Of a DNA stretch of 64,000 bases, positions 8,659-18,166 are shown in pieces (within the stretch, counting starts at the first letter, position 1; the number at the start of each line of letters is the position of its first letter). The position numbers and the translations under genes were made by a program. The DNA is from Alteromonas macleodii ATCC 27126 (GTDB taxonomy: Bacteria > Pseudomonadota > Gammaproteobacteria > Enterobacterales > Alteromonadaceae): contig NC_018632.1 in assembly GCF_000172635.2 (NCBI RefSeq), positions 2,542,001 through 2,606,000 of the forward strand, in the 5' to 3' direction. The notes under the pieces were generated by a model. It saw nothing but the letters and a program-made list of their open reading frames with translations. It was not told the DNA's origin and did not search any database.

Positions 8659-8997
8659 TTAATCGTCGCGTCCTAGATAGGCGTGAATAGCGGTGATTTT
8701 GCCGTTTTCATTAAATTTCAAGACATCAACAACAAACAGTGTTTCAGACTTATCCACTACAATTTTAAGCTCACCACACACCATGTTCTCGTTTGCCATA
8801 GTAGACAGCACATCTATTTCTATCGAATCAGCGTTCTCAAAGTTCTTACGTGTTTCATCAACGGCTAACCGTTTACCTTTTACAGAAATTTTCCAGTCCC
8901 TTAATGCAATGTCATCCGCAAACATATCGGAAACACTGTCTAGGTCCTTTTGTTCATAGGCTCTTAAGTATTGAATAAAGACTTCGACCCACTCCAT
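8659..8997 (-). CDS. NTF2-like (SnoaL-type) protein
   Basis: About 112 residues with the cone-shaped NTF2 fold pattern: an N-terminal helix (VFIQYLRAYEQKDLDSVSDM), then FADDIALRDW, and a C-terminal strand set ending KITAIHAYLG. Related proteins act as isomerases, cyclases or ligand-binding proteins; no catalytic identity can be given. The start at 8997 is chosen because AAGGA lies nine bases upstream; the longer frame starting at 9033 has no ribosome site. It is probably the first gene of a three-gene minus-strand unit with the VOC and hypothetical genes. Confidence 0.75.
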   Translation of the reverse strand: MEWVEVFIQYLRAYEQKDLDSVSDMFADDIALRDWKISVKGKRLAVDETRKNFENADSIEIDVLSTMANENMVCGELKIVVDKSETLFVVDVLKFNENGKITAIHAYLGRDD

Positions 8998-9082
8998 TTT
9001 ACGTGTTCCTTTTATCAGTTTTTTAAAAGACATCAGCCAATCGGTTTACACCCAAAACGCCAGCGTCCAGTTAATATAACCG

Positions 9083-9703
9083 TTACACTATCAAAAATAA
9101 CGTGGCTGCTGTGGCCGCGCCCATTGTAAGATTAAACTGCCGTCTTCGAGTTGGCGAACTCAACCACACGCGTATTTTTGCGCCTACCGCTGCCCAAAGC
9201 GAGATGCTTGGAAAACCAATCACGGCAAAAGCGGTAACAATCGCAATACCAGATTGAATGTAGTGCTCGCCAGGCAGTGAAAACGTGCCTACGCTAGCTA
9301 ACGCCATCATCCATGCTTTAGGGTTAATTAACTGAAATAATGCCCCTTCCCACCACTTGAGCGGCCCTTGGCGTTTGGTCGATTTAATTTTGTTTTCTAC
9401 TAGGCCTACTGGCTCATCTACGGGGCCAGTGGCAATTTTAAATGCTAACCATAACAGGTATGCCACGCCAAGTACTTTTAGCACACTGTACAGTACGGGA
9501 AATATGTTGAACAGCGCACCAATGCCCAGCAGTGTGCTTATCATTAGACCTGCGACACCAATTACAATACCCAGCATGTGCGGCAGCGAACGTTTATAAC
9601 CGTATTGTGCTCCAGAAGCCAATAGCATCATATTATTCGGGCCAGGCGTTACCGTACTGATGAACGCGAATGTCGCAAGCGCGATGAGTAAAGATGTTTC
9701 CAT
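9083..9703 (-). CDS. LysE-family amino-acid exporter
   Basis: About 206 residues with six predicted membrane helices and the LysE/RhtB signature TPGPNNMMLLASGAQYGYKRS near the N-terminus, plus LINPKAWMMALA in the middle. The family exports basic or neutral amino acids and related compounds. The ATG at 9703 has AAGGA six bases upstream; the longer frame to 9787 lacks such a site. It is divergent from a MocR-type regulator, and the 259-bp gap holds clustered repeats, which suggests that this regulator controls the exporter. Confidence 0.88.
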   Translation of the reverse strand: METSLLIALATFAFISTVTPGPNNMMLLASGAQYGYKRSLPHMLGIVIGVAGLMISTLLGIGALFNIFPVLYSVLKVLGVAYLLWLAFKIATGPVDEPVGLVENKIKSTKRQGPLKWWEGALFQLINPKAWMMALASVGTFSLPGEHYIQSGIAIVTAFAVIGFPSISLWAAVGAKIRVWLSSPTRRRQFNLTMGAATAATLFLIV

Positions 9704-9802
9704 GACAGTCCTTATGTGTTGAGGTGAGCAATGCGTTTCTTTAAAAGAAAGGGGTCGGTTAACCAAACGCTTGTTTTTCACCAACACAATACAATCATAT
9801 TT

Positions 9803-9941
9803 TTGTATGCATCATACCCAAATACGCTTAAAAACAGCCATACAGTTTAGTCATGGTAACGTCTGTATGGTAGTTATTTCACCAATCTGTATGGTTAAAA
9901 GCTCCTGTCAATTAAGATATAGTTATCTGTATGCAGATAAC
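9803..9941. promoter_or_regulatory. Candidate MocR operator cluster
   Basis: The octamer CTGTATGG occurs at 9863-9870 and 9887-9894, its exact complement CCATACAG at 9838-9845, and the variant CTGTATGC at 9927-9934. A further TTGTATGC lies at 9803-9810. The last CTGTATGC lies inside a perfect inverted repeat, AGTTATCTG-TATG-CAGATAACT (arms 9921-9929 and 9934-9942). The cluster fills the gap between the LysE gene and the MocR gene. Direct and inverted repeats of this type are usual operators for MocR regulators. Binding itself is inferred. Confidence 0.6.
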
Positions 9942-9962
9942 TTCATAAGAATAAATATTGCG

Positions 9963-11390
9963 ATGACGCTTTACGAAACATTAGCCAATGAACTTAAAGC
10001 CCAAATCGAGCGTGGTGTTTTTGAGGTGGGGAACAAGTTACCTTCGGTTAGGCAGCTGTCAACGGAGCATAAAGTAAGTATAGCTACCGTGCAGGAAGCA
10101 TATCGAGTGTTAGAAGCGCAGCAACTGGTAGAGGCAAAACCTAAATCAGGTTATTTTGTCGCCCGTAGTATCTTAATAGATAACACCCCTAGCATGACGA
10201 AGCCTCCGCAACGCCCTATGGATGTGTCTCAATGGGAAGGTGTGCTAGACACTTTGCTGAATACCTTCAATAAAGATCATGACGCTAAAACCCTGTGCCA
10301 GTTTCAGCATGCCATGCCCAACATGACTGCCAAAACCCTTAAACCGCTTATAAAACGCCTGCATGAACTCACCAAACATCGAGCCTTGGACGGCATGATA
10401 TACGGTGACGTAAAAGGTGATGAAACTCTGCGAAAACAGCTAAGCCGATTGGCCGCAGCATCTGGCTGTGTGTTGCAAAGCGACGAATTCATTGTAACTT
10501 CTGGCTGCCAGGAAGCCTTATCTGTGTGCCTTCGCGCAGTGGCGAGCGCCGGCGATGTGATAGCGGTAGAATCCCCCGGATTCTACGGTGCTATGCAAGC
10601 TATAAAAGGCGCTGAATTAAAAGCGTTAGAGATCCCCACCGACTCTGAAACAGGACTGAGTTTAAAGGCATTAAAGCTAGCGCTTGACCAATGGCCGATC
10701 AAGGCCATTTTAGTCGCCCCAACGGTAAATAACCCTCAAGGATTTGTTATGCCTGAGGCGAAAAAGAAAGCGTTATATGAATTGGCCAGAGAGTACGACG
10801 TAGCCATTATAGAGGACGACATTTACGGCGATATTGCCTACGCCTACCCTCGTCCAAAAACCATTAAATCGTTCGATAAAGATGGGCGCGTTTTACTGTG
10901 CTCCTCGTTTTCAAAAACGCTAGCGCCTGGTTTTCGCGTGGGTTGGATAGCGCCGGGAAGCTATAGAAATAAAGTGCTCCACGTTAAATATGTCAGTAGC
11001 TCTATGTGCCCTACTCTACCCCAATTAGCTATAGCCAGTTTCATTGAGCAAGGCGGTTATGACAAACATATTCGGGCTATGCGTCACCATTACCTAAGTG
11101 CACGAGACGCACTACGTTCAGACATTAAGCGTTACTTTCCCGCCGACACCTGTATTAGCTACCCTCAAGGGGGCTATGTGCTTTGGGTAGAGCTAAACAG
11201 CCGTTATGACTCCGTGAAGCTGGCTGACGAAGCCAAGCAAAAAGGAATTTATGTCGCGCCAGGGCAACTATTTTCGGCAACAGGTAAGTATCGACATTGC
11301 CTGCGTTTTAATTTCATTGATAGTACGCAGGCTGCACGCACCGAAGCTATTCAGCGTCTTGGTGAGATGCTTGTTGCACAAGAAGCCTAA
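9963..11390 (+). CDS. MocR-type regulator (GntR HTH plus aminotransferase domain)
   Basis: A 475-residue protein with an N-terminal winged-helix GntR domain (about 1-75; LPSVRQLSTEHKVSIATVQEAYRVL). A fold-type I aminotransferase-like domain follows. The PLP-binding lysine is Lys318 in SSFSKTLAPGFRVGW, and NNPQG and EDDIYGDIAY complete the cofactor site. MocR proteins sense amino acids, PLP or related ligands and regulate neighbouring genes. ATG 9963 gives the normal start of the HTH; a longer in-frame extension to 9771 reads through the operator region and is not credible. Control of the divergent LysE exporter is inferred from layout. Confidence 0.9.
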   Translation: MTLYETLANELKAQIERGVFEVGNKLPSVRQLSTEHKVSIATVQEAYRVLEAQQLVEAKPKSGYFVARSILIDNTPSMTKPPQRPMDVSQWEGVLDTLLNTFNKDHDAKTLCQFQHAMPNMTAKTLKPLIKRLHELTKHRALDGMIYGDVKGDETLRKQLSRLAAASGCVLQSDEFIVTSGCQEALSVCLRAVASAGDVIAVESPGFYGAMQAIKGAELKALEIPTDSETGLSLKALKLALDQWPIKAILVAPTVNNPQGFVMPEAKKKALYELAREYDVAIIEDDIYGDIAYAYPRPKTIKSFDKDGRVLLCSSFSKTLAPGFRVGWIAPGSYRNKVLHVKYVSSSMCPTLPQLAIASFIEQGGYDKHIRAMRHHYLSARDALRSDIKRYFPADTCISYPQGGYVLWVELNSRYDSVKLADEAKQKGIYVAPGQLFSATGKYRHCLRFNFIDSTQAARTEAIQRLGEMLVAQEA

Positions 11391-11485
11391 TTTTTTATAC
11401 AAAGTGCGTAAACCCAAAGGCAGTTGATCCACATCAACGCAGGCTAGCCGTAAGTCCACCAAAATAAAACCATCCAAACTAACCT

Positions 11486-11905
11486 GTGAAACTTTGTATG
11501 CTTACGTTAGTGAATAATACAGATGCGAATGATGACATTGTGCCTGAAGCACACGGACTATACCGTCTGCATTTAAAGCCTAACACGCAAATGGCGATAG
11601 AGAATAAGCCCGTCTTCGGTGCGAATATTACGCTACATAGCAGCGTATTGAGGCACGATAATTTTGTGGCAACGCCAGATAATATATTAGGTTGGCTGGA
11701 TCACTGCGGTTTGTCACACTTTGCAGTGAAAGCCGAGACCGACAATTCAGAAAGTGAAGACACGTCTGTACTTTTGCCTTCACAGTTTTTAAATGCCGAA
11801 GGCGGAATTTTGCGTGTAACTGCCCCCACTCGCATTTATCTAATCAGCAAAACCCCAATTGATATTAACAAACGCGGCCTGTGCCTTTTTACGCCAGTAA
11901 AATAA
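11486..11905 (+). CDS. Hypothetical protein
   Basis: A 139-residue protein without recognisable family, signal peptide or membrane helix. The GTG at 11486 or the ATG at 11498 (MLTLVNN) could be the start, and neither has a good ribosome site. The C-terminal part (GGILRVTAPTRIYLISKTP) looks like beta strands. It lies 95 bp after the MocR gene on the same strand and is followed by a perfect 42-bp palindrome. Codon content looks like its neighbours, but the gene call is only moderately secure. Confidence 0.55.
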   Translation: MKLCMLTLVNNTDANDDIVPEAHGLYRLHLKPNTQMAIENKPVFGANITLHSSVLRHDNFVATPDNILGWLDHCGLSHFAVKAETDNSESEDTSVLLPSQFLNAEGGILRVTAPTRIYLISKTPIDINKRGLCLFTPVK

Positions 11906-11913
11906 CCACACAG

Positions 11914-11955
11914 AAATGTACTCTGACCCCAAAATTTTGGGGTCAGAGTACATTT
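11914..11955. repeat. Perfect 42-bp palindrome (GTACTCTGACCCC repeat unit)
   Basis: AAATGTACTCTGACCCCAAAA (11914-11934 by position; 21-base arm) is followed directly by its exact reverse complement to 11955. The unit sits between convergent genes, the hypothetical gene ending at 11905 and recD ending at 11960. It could form a strong hairpin in either transcript and so act as a terminator-like structure. A 15-base part of the same unit recurs inside recB. Similar GGGGTCAGAGTA units are known to me as dispersed REP-like sequences in gammaproteobacteria. Confidence 0.75.
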
Positions 11956-11959
11956 ATTT

Positions 11960-14167
11960 CTATTCAATCTCTGGGGTGGCGTTTGATGTGCTCTCTAGGT
12001 GCAGGCTAATCGCTTCAGACATCCCGGAATAACGCTTATCCACCCGCTGAACCATGTGGCTAAATGTAGCGGTGTCAGAGATGATTAAGCAGCCGTCTTT
12101 AGCACGGGTTAACCCTGTGTATACTAGGCCTCGATGAAATAAATTGGCGGCTTTTTCGCTATCAGGCTTAGGTAGAATAAGCACAACTTGGTTAAACTCA
12201 GAGCCCTGAGATTTATGTATGGTCATGGCATACACAGTTTCAAACTGCGGTACTCTTGATAGCGATATGCTGCGCAACGCTTGTTTTTGCGCTAGCGTCT
12301 TGTCAGCACTGTCTCCCGCATTTGCCGAAGCTTTCTGACTTGAACCGTTTTGACCCGAAGCTTGGCTATCCTGGTAAAACCACGCATATAGCTTTCCTTT
12401 GCTGTCAGGCCAGATTACACCAACCTCACCGTTTGATAGTCGTTGAGGATGATGATTCTTTACAATCATAATGGGCTGACCTTGATAGAAATGGCCTTCC
12501 CGCTTTCTGATTTTGTGCTTGATAGCATCGAACACCAAATTATTCAGGCCTTCTACGCCCATTCCGCCCTTGCGGACCGGGGTTAGCCACCTAACCACAT
12601 TCAGACGATTAAGCGCCTCTTCGGCACTGCCAGCATCAAAAATAGGCAGGAAGCTTTCTTTGGCCAACTGGTGTAAATCACGGCCGCTAACCTGGTGCTC
12701 TGGCCATAGGTGAACGCCAGATTGTAGGCGTGATGCAGTCTTTGAAACAAGAGTTGAATCGATATTTGAGTTGAGGCCAGCAGTTTCATCATTGTCACTA
12801 GCCTTGTCGGTAATAGCGGCAAGTGCACCGCTTGCATCACCTCGCTGTATGGCCGTTGCAACTTTTGCCACCTGCCCTTTGAAGCGCTGCGGTGCTTGCA
12901 GAGTTGCTACATAGCTTTTTGCCTGCTCATCAACAGGTAACAGAGGCAAATGCGGGCACAGCGTAGCGATGTGCTGACGCATTAACGATGGCACGCCACC
13001 TAAAGAAAACGCGTTGTCATTGCTGTTTAAGCTATTTGTACCATTTGGCACATTCGCATTTTCGTCAAAACTTGCTGCCTCGGTACTAACTAGCTGCTCT
13101 AACACGTTGCCAAGCTCAACTGCTGGAAGCTGATCGGCATCACCGATAAAATAGAGTCGCGCATGGTCTGGTAACGCTCGTACGATGCGCGTCATTAGCG
13201 CTAAGTCGACCATACTTGCTTCATCGACAATGAGTACATCTGCTGCCAATTGATTGTGCTGATTGAACTTAGTCGATACACCGTGCTCGCGCAATCCTAG
13301 TAATCTATGTAGCGTCACAGCATCGGTAGGCACGTTGTTAAGTACTGCGTCGTCCAACTTGCCGCGAAGTCCGTCTATGCTGTTCATGATAGACTCCGTC
13401 ATACGCTGTTGCGCTTTACCTGTAGGCGCTGCCAGCACAATTTTTAAGTTTTCATCGCAAGCCTGTAGCGCCAGTAATAAGCGCAATACAGTATAGGTTT
13501 TACCTGTTCCTGGCCCACCGTTTATAACGCAAAAGCGCTGCATTAGGCTTTTCGCCACTGCTATTTGCTGCCAATCTTGCCGGTCGGTTGTTTCGGTAGG
13601 AAAGATTGCTGGCCAAAGTTGCTTTACTTTTTCGCTAGCTTCATCACTTAAGGGCGTAAGCGCCGCTCGTTTTACAACATTTCGTGCTACTTCTTGTTCA
13701 AATTCATAGTAGCGACGGCTGTACAGCTTGCCGTTGCTATAGACAAACAGTTGAGCCACCTGCTCGTTACTCAGCGCGCTTTTTACAATTCTAAGTAACG
13801 GCGTTAGTTGTGGCACGTCAACACCTGCTTTGGGCGCTTTTTCCTGCTCGGTTTGTTCTACCGGCGACTTAGATGCCCCAACCGCTCCGTTATTGCTATG
13901 CACATTTGTTTCGGCCGCCAAGACTGCTTCTTGTTCTGCTACTACCTCTTTAAAAAGCGTCGTACCCGCTATGTCTTTTAGATAGATACAGCTGTGGCCA
14001 TTGCGCTGCATATACGACAAGTATGCTAAGATCCCAGCCCAAATAAACTGTTCTTCTTGCTCCAGTTCATCAATAAAGCCAAATTCTTTTGCGACAAATT
14101 TGTCGATCGCCTCGATGCCAAACAAGTTATCAAAAAATGACGGTACAGAGTGTTGATTGCTTTTCAT
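11960..14167 (-). CDS. recD: RecD, exonuclease V alpha subunit
   Basis: The 735-residue protein is a superfamily 1B 5'-3' helicase. Walker A is GGPGTGKT (217-224); the Walker B region is VLIVDEASMVD, and the C-terminal motif AMTIHKSQGSEF is typical of RecD/TraA helicases. It is the fast motor of RecBCD, which processes double-strand breaks and recognises Chi. It is about 125 residues longer than the E. coli protein because of a low-complexity insert near 80-120 and another in the middle (about 370-480). A gap of 33 bp separates it from recB, and AAAGGA precedes its ATG. It is the last gene of the recC-recB-recD unit. Confidence 0.95.
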   Translation of the reverse strand: MKSNQHSVPSFFDNLFGIEAIDKFVAKEFGFIDELEQEEQFIWAGILAYLSYMQRNGHSCIYLKDIAGTTLFKEVVAEQEAVLAAETNVHSNNGAVGASKSPVEQTEQEKAPKAGVDVPQLTPLLRIVKSALSNEQVAQLFVYSNGKLYSRRYYEFEQEVARNVVKRAALTPLSDEASEKVKQLWPAIFPTETTDRQDWQQIAVAKSLMQRFCVINGGPGTGKTYTVLRLLLALQACDENLKIVLAAPTGKAQQRMTESIMNSIDGLRGKLDDAVLNNVPTDAVTLHRLLGLREHGVSTKFNQHNQLAADVLIVDEASMVDLALMTRIVRALPDHARLYFIGDADQLPAVELGNVLEQLVSTEAASFDENANVPNGTNSLNSNDNAFSLGGVPSLMRQHIATLCPHLPLLPVDEQAKSYVATLQAPQRFKGQVAKVATAIQRGDASGALAAITDKASDNDETAGLNSNIDSTLVSKTASRLQSGVHLWPEHQVSGRDLHQLAKESFLPIFDAGSAEEALNRLNVVRWLTPVRKGGMGVEGLNNLVFDAIKHKIRKREGHFYQGQPIMIVKNHHPQRLSNGEVGVIWPDSKGKLYAWFYQDSQASGQNGSSQKASANAGDSADKTLAQKQALRSISLSRVPQFETVYAMTIHKSQGSEFNQVVLILPKPDSEKAANLFHRGLVYTGLTRAKDGCLIISDTATFSHMVQRVDKRYSGMSEAISLHLESTSNATPEIE

Positions 14168-14200
14168 TATTTTCCTTTGCTTTAGCCTCTATGATGTTGA

Positions 14201-17200
14201 CTACTCGTCATCGAAACTAAACTGCTGCTGACCCGAAGACGTTTGTTCCAAAGGCTGGTGAGAGCTGCCTGCATTCGAAGAACTATTGCCTTGCTGGGCA
14301 TCGTCTTTGCTCGCAAATATCCCGTCTAATCGATTGAGTACAGACGATGGAACATCAGTATAAAATACCCCTTCCCCGCGCTCGTTTTCTGGGTGCATAC
14401 CGCGTAGATACAAGTAATACACTCCACCAAAATGCATATCTGGGTCGTAGTTAGGCAGCGTATTCTTTAAATAGCGATGTAGCGCCAAGCAGTAAATTAA
14501 GTACTGAAGGTCGTAAAGGTGATGCTGGTTATTGTGAAACAGCGCTGTTGGCGTGTAGCTATCAAGGGTATCGCCAAGCCAGGTTGATTTGTAGTCTGCC
14601 ACATAAAACTGACCGTCATGTTCAAAAATCAAATCAATAAACCCGTGCATCATTCCCTGTAATTTAGCTGTGATTAATTGAGGCGCTGTTTCCATCTCGC
14701 CACCAATAACGTCAGCTACGTTTTGCCTATGGGTAGCGAGTACTTCACGAAGCTGAGTCCATTGCGTGTCGTTCATTGGAAAATAGAATTCGGCTTCGCG
14801 CAGGGTTTGCACTAAGGGCAAATCACTCATACTTAGCTGCATATTGGGATACAGAGGCGTCTGTAGCGCTTCTTCTAACCATTCATAAAGTAGCGGCGTT
14901 CGCTTTTCATCTAACCCGAAGCGGTTAACCAGTTCCTTACCCGTTTCTCCCCAATCGGGCGCACTAAAGTCACTGTGCTCTAGAATATCGTGAAGTAAAT
15001 TACCTGCGCTCGCACCTTTCTCTAGGGTAAAACGCAGATCACTTTTACTTACCGTACTTTCAATACCTGCCGAGGAATTGATGTCTGCATCAATTGAGCC
15101 CATCTCACCCATAAGGGGGTCGCTTGCATACACTTCTTCATCTCGAATGGTTTGGAGTACGGGCACACTAGGAAGGGTTTGACCCAAGGGCTCTGTTGTT
15201 GCGCCGGACTCTGCTGCTGTGCCTCTTTCAACGCTTTGGTTAGCACCAACCGTGGTTAAACGGCTCATTGCTGAGAATGAATACAGTCGCCATTCTTCGC
15301 TTGCCGTGCCGGTAAATTGCAACGCGGTAAGCTGAGGTAACTCATCTTCTTGTTCAAAGCCAGTATACACTTCCTCAAACTCATCACCGTCGATATGGCT
15401 GGCATGGGACGCTTCTTCTTCAGCAACACGGTTTAACACACTCGACCAATCGTTGTTGCTGCCGTCGCCACCTACACCGAGTGCTCGTGCTAATGCACTT
15501 CTTTCATTGTTAGTCAGCGGTACAACGCCCATGTAACAGCGATGGGCAGCTCGTGTTACCGCCACATAGGCCAGTCGCATGTCTTCCGCTTCGCTCTCGC
15601 TTTGAACGCGAGCTATGGCCTGTGGCGTCTGCCCAAGCTGCATTTGTAAATCTTGTTTTTCCTCGTCGTAATAGGTAAATATTTGCGATGTAGTGTTGCC
15701 GTTTTTAGCGGCGTCTCTGTAGCCGGTGGCAAAAGGAACAAACACGATGGGGTACTCTAGCCCTTTCGAGCCGTGTTGAGTAATAAGTCGAATAAGTTGG
15801 CTGTCACTTTCAAGGCGCAAAGTAAGCTCTTCATCGCTTTCAGGCTTATGAATTTGCTTATTCAACCAGTCGAGTAGCTGCTCTGGGCGCTGGTGAGTAG
15901 TGCTAGCTTTTTCCAGCACTTCGGCCAAATGCTGATAGTTAGTAAGGGCGCGTTCCACGCTGTCAGCATGAGGTTGATAGCTGTCTTGCATTAGATACAG
16001 CAGCACACTCATGCACCCTTTTTGCAGCCACATATCCCGCAGCGACAATACCTTGTCGATAGCCGCATCCCACTGCGCGTCATCTTCATGGTATAGCAAT
16101 TCAATAAGTGTTTGGGCACTATAACCCCAAAGCGGTGACGCCAAGCTCGACGCTACTTTACTGGTGTCGTTAGCATGCCAAATACCGTTAAGTAACCGCA
16201 GTACATCTTTGGCTTCGGCACTGGCAAATAAGTTACTGCGATCGCTTAAATAAACGCACGCCAAGCCTTTTTGCTGCAGTACACTTTTGATAGCGCCAGC
16301 TTCGGTCCTGTCTTTCACCAAGATAGCGATATCCTGAGGCTTAACAGGCGCGGTGCCACCATTGGCGGTTTGAAAGTGCGCTTCGTTCAATAAGCGGTAA
16401 ATCTCTTGCGCAATCCACTGAGCCATTTTGCGACGCATAATGTGGGCGTTTTCTTTGTCGTCCAAACACATGCTAACGTAGTTCATTGCGCTGCGTTTCG
16501 TTACAACACTTTTCATTACACCGCTCTTCATTACAGCACTTTTCATTACATTGTCTTGTTCGGCAGGGTCGATAAGTGGCGTTTTTGCCGCGGCTGCTTT
16601 AGGCGTAAATTCCACAGGGTTGTATTTGATGTTAAAGCCAAACACATCGGCGGGTTTATTTGATGCTACAGGCGCACCGTAGAATAATCGGTTATAGGCT
16701 TTAACCATGCCCTCTACCGAGCGCCAGTTGGTATTCATTACCCAGCGGTAATCAGCCTGCCTGCCCGCCTTTAAATAGGTAAAAATATCGCCACCGCGAA
16801 AGCGATAAATCGCCTGCTTGGGGTCACCTATCATTAATAACGCGCTTTCGTTAGCATTCTCAAGATTGGGATAAACTGCGTCTAAAATCGCGTACTGCTT
16901 TGCATCGGTATCTTGAAATTCGTCAATAAGTGCTACGGGAAATTTTTTGCGAAGTTCAGGCACAAGAGTATTATTTGGCTTCACCACCTCGTCGGCGAGC
17001 ATGCGAATAAGATCGTCGAAGTCGATAACGCCAAGCTGTTTTTTCTGCTTTTCAACGCGGGACTTGATGAACGCAATGGCTTCAACCACCAGCTTGAATA
17101 CAGGCACCTTACTAAGCGCTTTGTCTTTCTCACCAAAGGCTTTTTTAAGCGTCACTGCAAAATCTTTTATAGGCGTTAAAATCTCTTTTACGCCGGATGA

Positions 17201-18166
17201 ATTTCGCGCATATCGGTTACCTTTAACAAAGGCTTCCGCTTCCGGCGGCGGAAGATAATAACTTTGTTCATCCACGCAAGAACGCAACCAAGCTTTAAGT
17301 GCAGCCAATTCCTGCGGCCGCTCTTTTTTATGGGCCGGTGTTTTGATGAGCTGTTCTACCAACAGCCCTTCATTGTCTTCTACGTTTTGAAGTAGAGACT
17401 TCACGTAGGCTAAAGACGTATGCGGCGCTTCATCTAACTGCTTTTTACAAGCCGCTTCAATATCCTCCTCGCTAAGTAATATTGGGGTCAGAGTACTTTT
17501 AATGCTGGCGTTAAACTCTTGCAGCAGTCTGTCGGGTGTATGCCAGCCTGACTCTGCCAGTAGTCTAAACTCGTCCTCGCTTTTGCTAATTTTTCGAATG
17601 AAGTCTTCGGCAGCTTCAAGGTATAAGTCGCTGGTGTCATTGCCCAAATTAAGCGACATGGCAAAGCCGCTGTTAAATGCTAATTGGGTAATAACATGCT
17701 GACAAAAGCCGTGAATAGTAAACACCGAGGCTTCATCAAGCTCCAGCTGCGCCGCTTTTAAAAGTGCCAAACTCTCGTCAATATCACAGCTATTAAATAA
17801 ATACTGATAAACCGGGTCACAGCCACTGTCTATTTCATTGCCGTTATCTTTGGCTTGCTGCCAAATAAGGAGGGCTTCTCTTAGTGTTGCCGCAATACGC
17901 CCCTTTATTTCTTCGGTCGCGGCTTTGGTGAAAGTCATCACCAATATTTCTTTGACGGTGAGCTTTTTTTCAAGCAATAGACGCAGATACAAGCGCGTAA
18001 TATTAAAGGTTTTACCTGTACCAGCGCTGGCCTCAATAAGGTGGCGCCCTTTTAACGGCATAGCGACTACATCGAGTAATTGCGCTTCAGTGCCGCTGTG
18101 GTCGTCGGTTTGCGGCTGAGATTGTTCGTCTATAGGGTTATCAGAGGATGTAGGGTTGTAACTCAT
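14201..18166 (-). CDS. recB: RecB, exonuclease V beta subunit
   Basis: The 1321-residue subunit combines a superfamily 1A 3'-5' helicase with a C-terminal nuclease. Walker A is ASAGTGKT (46-53); GDPKQAIYRFRGGD and TRAAHRCYMG are further helicase motifs. The nuclease centre includes GFIDLIF and DYK at 1191-1193, matching the metal-binding Asp and catalytic Lys of the E. coli enzyme, so the nuclease is probably active. It is longer than E. coli RecB (1180), with extra N- and C-terminal low-complexity residues. Residues 224-229 (STLTPI) are encoded by a repeat-like insertion. Its ATG overlaps the recC stop codon by four bases, indicating translational coupling. Confidence 0.96.
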   Translation of the reverse strand: MSYNPTSSDNPIDEQSQPQTDDHSGTEAQLLDVVAMPLKGRHLIEASAGTGKTFNITRLYLRLLLEKKLTVKEILVMTFTKAATEEIKGRIAATLREALLIWQQAKDNGNEIDSGCDPVYQYLFNSCDIDESLALLKAAQLELDEASVFTIHGFCQHVITQLAFNSGFAMSLNLGNDTSDLYLEAAEDFIRKISKSEDEFRLLAESGWHTPDRLLQEFNASIKSTLTPILLSEEDIEAACKKQLDEAPHTSLAYVKSLLQNVEDNEGLLVEQLIKTPAHKKERPQELAALKAWLRSCVDEQSYYLPPPEAEAFVKGNRYARNSSGVKEILTPIKDFAVTLKKAFGEKDKALSKVPVFKLVVEAIAFIKSRVEKQKKQLGVIDFDDLIRMLADEVVKPNNTLVPELRKKFPVALIDEFQDTDAKQYAILDAVYPNLENANESALLMIGDPKQAIYRFRGGDIFTYLKAGRQADYRWVMNTNWRSVEGMVKAYNRLFYGAPVASNKPADVFGFNIKYNPVEFTPKAAAAKTPLIDPAEQDNVMKSAVMKSGVMKSVVTKRSAMNYVSMCLDDKENAHIMRRKMAQWIAQEIYRLLNEAHFQTANGGTAPVKPQDIAILVKDRTEAGAIKSVLQQKGLACVYLSDRSNLFASAEAKDVLRLLNGIWHANDTSKVASSLASPLWGYSAQTLIELLYHEDDAQWDAAIDKVLSLRDMWLQKGCMSVLLYLMQDSYQPHADSVERALTNYQHLAEVLEKASTTHQRPEQLLDWLNKQIHKPESDEELTLRLESDSQLIRLITQHGSKGLEYPIVFVPFATGYRDAAKNGNTTSQIFTYYDEEKQDLQMQLGQTPQAIARVQSESEAEDMRLAYVAVTRAAHRCYMGVVPLTNNERSALARALGVGGDGSNNDWSSVLNRVAEEEASHASHIDGDEFEEVYTGFEQEDELPQLTALQFTGTASEEWRLYSFSAMSRLTTVGANQSVERGTAAESGATTEPLGQTLPSVPVLQTIRDEEVYASDPLMGEMGSIDADINSSAGIESTVSKSDLRFTLEKGASAGNLLHDILEHSDFSAPDWGETGKELVNRFGLDEKRTPLLYEWLEEALQTPLYPNMQLSMSDLPLVQTLREAEFYFPMNDTQWTQLREVLATHRQNVADVIGGEMETAPQLITAKLQGMMHGFIDLIFEHDGQFYVADYKSTWLGDTLDSYTPTALFHNNQHHLYDLQYLIYCLALHRYLKNTLPNYDPDMHFGGVYYLYLRGMHPENERGEGVFYTDVPSSVLNRLDGIFASKDDAQQGNSSSNAGSSHQPLEQTSSGQQQFSFDDE
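17482..17496. repeat. REP-like 15-bp core inside recB
   Basis: TTGGGGTCAGAGTAC is identical to part of the 42-bp palindrome beyond recD. On the recB strand it is read in frame as residues 224-229. Chance occurrence of a 15-mer twice in 64 kb is unlikely, which points to an old insertion or recombination of this repeat family into the gene without a frameshift. Confidence 0.6.
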
